From Candidatus Kaiserbacteria bacterium (GTDB taxonomy: Bacteria > Patescibacteriota > Minisyncoccia > Phycocordibacterales > UBA2100), in contig JACRFJ010000021.1 of NCBI GenBank assembly GCA_016217935.1, positions 1 through 54,160 of the forward strand: a DNA stretch of 54,160 nt, read 5' to 3'. Positions 51,416 through 54,160 of the stretch are shown one piece after another; within the stretch, counting starts at the first letter, position 1; every line of letters starts with the position of its first letter. Under the pieces are notes generated by a model. It saw only the letters and a program-made list of their open reading frames with translations, was not told the origin of the DNA and did no database searches. Position numbers and translations under genes: made by a program.

Positions 51416-52444
51416 TTATTTCGCGAGTGTGTAGCGGCCGTCCGTAAGTCGCGTGAACATATTATTCTGCAGATTGACGGCGATGGTGGCGTCTTTCACA
51501 TACCGCTCGCGCTTCACGCGTTCGACGATATCTTCTCGCGAGAGCGGCCCCTCGCGATCCAAAATACCCTTGATGACATCTCGCACGACACCCGGTTCAT
51601 AGCCCCACTCTTTGAGCGCATAGAGGCCGCGACCGACGAGCACAAAGCGACTGTCCTTGATGAGTTCGTTGTGCGTCGTTGCTGGATGCGTTTCGCGTCC
51701 AAAGAGTTTCTCAATGCCCTTGGCGACCTCTGTGAAATGCATCGGAGAGCCGTGGCGCTTGAGTGTGAGGTACGCAAAATCTCGTGTGTTTTTGATCCGC
51801 ACATGCGGAGATTCAACGCGACCCCATTCGCCAAGCGGATTACGACCGATGCGCTTCGAGATCTGCAGCCAGCGAGAGAGTACTTCGTCAGGGCGATTTT
51901 TTACTCCTTGCTGCTTCAGGTGTTTTGAAAAAAGCTGGAGAAACTCTTCTTCGGGTGTAAGACGATTGCCCTCGAGCGATTCGTAGAGCGCGGTGAGTGC
52001 CTGTTCGATCTGCTCCATGAGCTGGTCGTCAACGTGCCAACGTGCCTTGAAGTCGTTGCTTTCGCGCTCCTGATCGAAATGATGGGCCACGGTGAGTATA
52101 AAGACGATGTGGTTGCGATCCAGCGTATTCTTAGCGAGATGATCGAGTACAGTATGTTCTGCAAGTGCACCGCCAAGCGCGACAAAAACGCGTTTCATTT
52201 CATCAAGCGTCGACGTATGACGCTGGTACGCGTCCGAATCCCGCACTGCAGAAATACCATGATTTTCGATCTGGCGAATGCGCTCGCGCGTGATCCCGTA
52301 CTCCTGTCCAATCGCATCGAGCGTGCGACTTTCGCCCTTCTGCGAGAGTCCAAAACGATCAATAAGAACCTTCCGGGATCGGTCCGGAAGCTCAGAAAGC
52401 AGGTCTTTTGATACGTTTTTTGGTGAGAATGAGAGCATATGCAC
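51416..52444 (-). CDS. Sigma-region-4-like HTH protein with HARE-HTH C-terminus
   Basis: Residues about 15-68 form a sigma-70 region 4 helix-turn-helix (LPDRSRKVLIDRFGL, then TLDAIGQEYGITRERIRQIE), which in sigma factors reads the -35 box. There is no region 2, so it is not a full sigma factor. Residues about 225-340 hold two winged-helix repeats of the HARE/RpoE-delta type (HGSPMHFTEVAKGIEKLF, and REGPLSREDIVERVKRE to RLTDGRYTLA). The 342-aa protein probably binds DNA or RNA polymerase and adjusts transcription. It is divergent from dnaB. Confidence 0.8.
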   Translation of the reverse strand: MHMLSFSPKNVSKDLLSELPDRSRKVLIDRFGLSQKGESRTLDAIGQEYGITRERIRQIENHGISAVRDSDAYQRHTSTLDEMKRVFVALGGALAEHTVLDHLAKNTLDRNHIVFILTVAHHFDQERESNDFKARWHVDDQLMEQIEQALTALYESLEGNRLTPEEEFLQLFSKHLKQQGVKNRPDEVLSRWLQISKRIGRNPLGEWGRVESPHVRIKNTRDFAYLTLKRHGSPMHFTEVAKGIEKLFGRETHPATTHNELIKDSRFVLVGRGLYALKEWGYEPGVVRDVIKGILDREGPLSREDIVERVKRERYVKDATIAVNLQNNMFTRLTDGRYTLAK

Positions 52445-52539
52445 TCTTTGGTGGCTCAGGCACTGGTTATTTGACCTATTTCAATTCCTGTGGTTTACGT
52501 TGTATCAAATATAAGAGACAGAGTCAAGTGGAGCCCGAC

Positions 52540-52548
52540 TTGTCCACA
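52540..52548 (+). promoter_or_regulatory. DnaA-box-like sequence upstream of dnaB
   Basis: TTGTCCACA differs at one place from the E. coli DnaA box. It is a single copy in a 170-bp divergent spacer, so it may be chance; I see no origin-like cluster. Confidence 0.3.
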
Positions 52549-52602
52549 CAAAAAACACATCTCCGGATGATCTTGATGGTTTCTGAACACAGCCACTCCA
52601 TG

Positions 52603-52608
52603 TAGAAT
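52603..52608 (+). promoter_or_regulatory. -10 box of dnaB, leaderless
   Basis: TAGAAT with exactly 6 nt before the dnaB ATG at 52615; no ribosome site. Confidence 0.65.
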
Positions 52609-52614
52609 CAGAGT

Positions 52615-54006
52615 ATGGTGAAGACTTCTCTCAGTGCTCGGGTGCCTCCACAGGATCTAGACATGGAGCGCGCACTTCTCGGCGCGATACTCATCAATCA
52701 GGGTGCCATGTACGAGGTCGCGGACGTCGTCGGCGTTGACTCTTTCTACGCGGGCAAGCACCGAACGATTTACGACGCGATGCTCTCTCTGTACACCAAA
52801 GGTGAGCCAATAGACGTGGTAACGCTTTCTGCAAAATTGAAAGAACGGAAGCAACTCCAGGATATCGGCGGTAGTGCGTACCTCGGAGAACTAACCAATG
52901 CGGCAGCTTCGCCGGGAAGCGCGCGGCATTATGCGCAGGGAGTGCAGACTAAATTCGTGCTGCGCTCACTCATCGATGCCGCATCGAAAATTGGCGAACT
53001 TGGTTTTCAGGAAGATCGCGATATAGAACAAATCCTCGATGAGGCGCAGTCAGCGATTTTCAATGTGTCGAATGCACCGATGCTCCAGAGCTTTACTGCG
53101 ATCAAAGACGAGCTCACCGAAGCATGGGAGCGTCTCGAACATCTCCAGAAACACCAGGGAGCCATGCGAGGGATTCCGACTGGTTTTGTCCAACTTGATA
53201 ATTTACTTGCCGGACTTCAAAAATCCGACCTCATCATCCTCGCGGCGCGGCCAAGCATGGGTAAGTCGGCGCTCGCACTCGATATCGCACGTCAGACCGC
53301 GACGAAGCACAAAACGCCCGTCGGTATTTTTACGCTGGAAATGAGTTCGCAGCAGATGGTAGATCGTATGCTCGCCGCGCAAGCGGGAGTTAATTCTTGG
53401 CGGCTACGCACAGGCAAGATTTCAAAGGATGACGAATACGAACGCCTTCAGGAAGGCATCGCTACACTCTCGGAGGCACCGATCTACATCGACGACAAAC
53501 CGAGCTCGACCGTGATGTCGATGCGCTCGGTCGCGAGGCGATTGAAAATGGAGAAGGATCTCGGCCTCGTCATCATCGACTATCTCCAGCTCATAACCCC
53601 GACCAACGCGCGCGCGACTGATTCGATGGTCCAGCAAGTGACAGAGATCTCGCGATCGCTGAAAGCGATGGCACGCGAGCTCGATGTGCCAGTGCTTGCG
53701 CTCTCGCAGCTCTCTCGTGCAGTCGAACAGCGTCGTGGTCGTCCGCGTCTTTCCGACCTGCGCGATTCGGGATCGATCGAGCAGGACGCAGACGTGGTGA
53801 TGTTTATTCATCGCGAAGACAAGATGAATGACAACCAGGATCGACCGGGTATCGCGGAGATCCTCGTCGAGAAACACAGGAATGGTCCTGTCGGAAAAGT
53901 GGAACTTCGTTTTGACGAAGAAAAGACAACGTTCCTATCGATCGACAAGAGTGACTTCGGTGATTTCACGCCGGAAACCCAAGTGGAAGAAACAGCGCCA
54001 TTTTAA
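52615..54006 (+). CDS. dnaB: Replicative DNA helicase DnaB
   Basis: DnaB is the hexameric helicase of the replication fork. The N-terminal domain (PPQDLDMERALLGAILIN, FYAGKHRTIYDAMLSLY) leads to the RecA-like motor with Walker A ILAARPSMGKSALAL, Walker B LGLVIIDYLQLI, and the ending LSDLRDSGSIEQDADVVMFIHRED with the arginine-finger region. At 463 aa it is complete and shows no intein. It is followed by recR on the same strand after 90 bp. Confidence 0.97.
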   Translation: MVKTSLSARVPPQDLDMERALLGAILINQGAMYEVADVVGVDSFYAGKHRTIYDAMLSLYTKGEPIDVVTLSAKLKERKQLQDIGGSAYLGELTNAAASPGSARHYAQGVQTKFVLRSLIDAASKIGELGFQEDRDIEQILDEAQSAIFNVSNAPMLQSFTAIKDELTEAWERLEHLQKHQGAMRGIPTGFVQLDNLLAGLQKSDLIILAARPSMGKSALALDIARQTATKHKTPVGIFTLEMSSQQMVDRMLAAQAGVNSWRLRTGKISKDDEYERLQEGIATLSEAPIYIDDKPSSTVMSMRSVARRLKMEKDLGLVIIDYLQLITPTNARATDSMVQQVTEISRSLKAMARELDVPVLALSQLSRAVEQRRGRPRLSDLRDSGSIEQDADVVMFIHREDKMNDNQDRPGIAEILVEKHRNGPVGKVELRFDEEKTTFLSIDKSDFGDFTPETQVEETAPF

Positions 54007-54096
54007 GCAGATCGTAATAGGTCGCTCGTAGATCGTGGCGCAGATCTTTGATTCGCATTACTACGTCCTACGTTCTACAATCTACGAACTGTCTCT

Positions 54097-54160
54097 ATGG
54101 ATCCTATCGAGCGTCTTTCATCGCTATTTGAAAAGTTTCCCGGCATCGGCCCACGCCAAG
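54097..54160 (+). CDS. recR: Recombination protein RecR, 5' end only
   Basis: The frame opens MDPIERLSSLFEKFPGIGPRQ and runs off the window edge. The helix-hairpin-helix start (FPGIGPRQ) matches RecR, which loads RecA together with RecF/RecO in gap repair. Only 21 codons are visible, so the zinc finger and Toprim domain cannot be checked. The 90-bp gap before it holds short CTACG-type repeats but no clear promoter. Confidence 0.8.
   Translation, partial: MDPIERLSSLFEKFPGIGPRQ

Overview
The window looks like chromosomal DNA of a Candidate Phyla Radiation (Patescibacteria) bacterium, most likely of the Parcubacteria group. The grounds are trimmed ribosomal proteins (L13 of 115 aa), a short archaeal-type AspRS, a 639-aa AlaRS without its C-terminal half-domain, a DUF5671-type membrane protein, an Ada-like zinc-domain membrane protein, and many small lineage-type hypothetical genes. 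Base composition is close to balanced. TGA is used as an ordinary stop, which excludes the recoded Gracilibacteria and Absconditabacteria. I saw no tRNA, rRNA, CRISPR array, transposase or phage module. A finer lineage call (Kaiserbacteria-like) is only a guess.

Layout. 0-3.3 kb: the 3' part of ychF, a SemiSWEET-like gene, a small promoter-leader-ORF-terminator cassette framed by two 27-bp inverted palindromes, a coiled-coil protein and a DUF5671-like protein. 3.4-13.4 kb: leuS with a Nudix domain inserted, cysS, corA, a CtpA-type S41 protease, ribosomal proteins L9 and L27, and four accessory genes. 13.4-14.7 kb: about 590 bp without a convincing gene, holding two tandem candidate structured RNAs in front of a transglutaminase-like gene. 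14.7-25.3 kb (minus strand): one long operon trpS-aspS-scpA-scpB-dac-mraY-ftsW-murG-gltX-M23, joining tRNA charging, chromosome condensation and peptidoglycan synthesis. 25.4-28.9 kb: a histidine kinase between two monocistronic cassettes that have structured or hairpin leaders and Shine-Dalgarno sites. 28.9-34.0 kb: a membrane protein, dnaJ, an APH-like kinase, dnaK and grpE. 34.1-38.1 kb: rpsI, rplM, rplQ, rpoA, rpsD, rpsK, rpsM, rpmJ and infA. 38.1-52.4 kb: envelope proteins, alaS, an M16 peptidase, DNA-repair genes (ung, an MGMT-like gene, a Cas4-like nuclease), mgtC, an ATP-cone/nuclease fusion, mnmA, mltG, a large membrane protein and a sigma-region-4/HARE protein. 52.6 kb to the end: dnaB and the start of recR.

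The strongest window-wide pattern is in the promoters. At least a dozen start codons sit only 6-9 nt downstream of a good -10 box (for example corA, dnaJ, trpS, dnaB, rplI, mgtC and the 45.9 kb nuclease), so leaderless mRNA seems to be the default here. A minority of genes (1576, 26113, 28831, rpoA) have long leaders, and three of these carry a purine-rich ribosome site exactly 6 nt from the ATG together with hairpins and strong intrinsic terminators. That minority, the two unassigned RNAs at 13.7-14.0 kb, and the Nudix domain inside LeuRS are the best candidates for undescribed biology.
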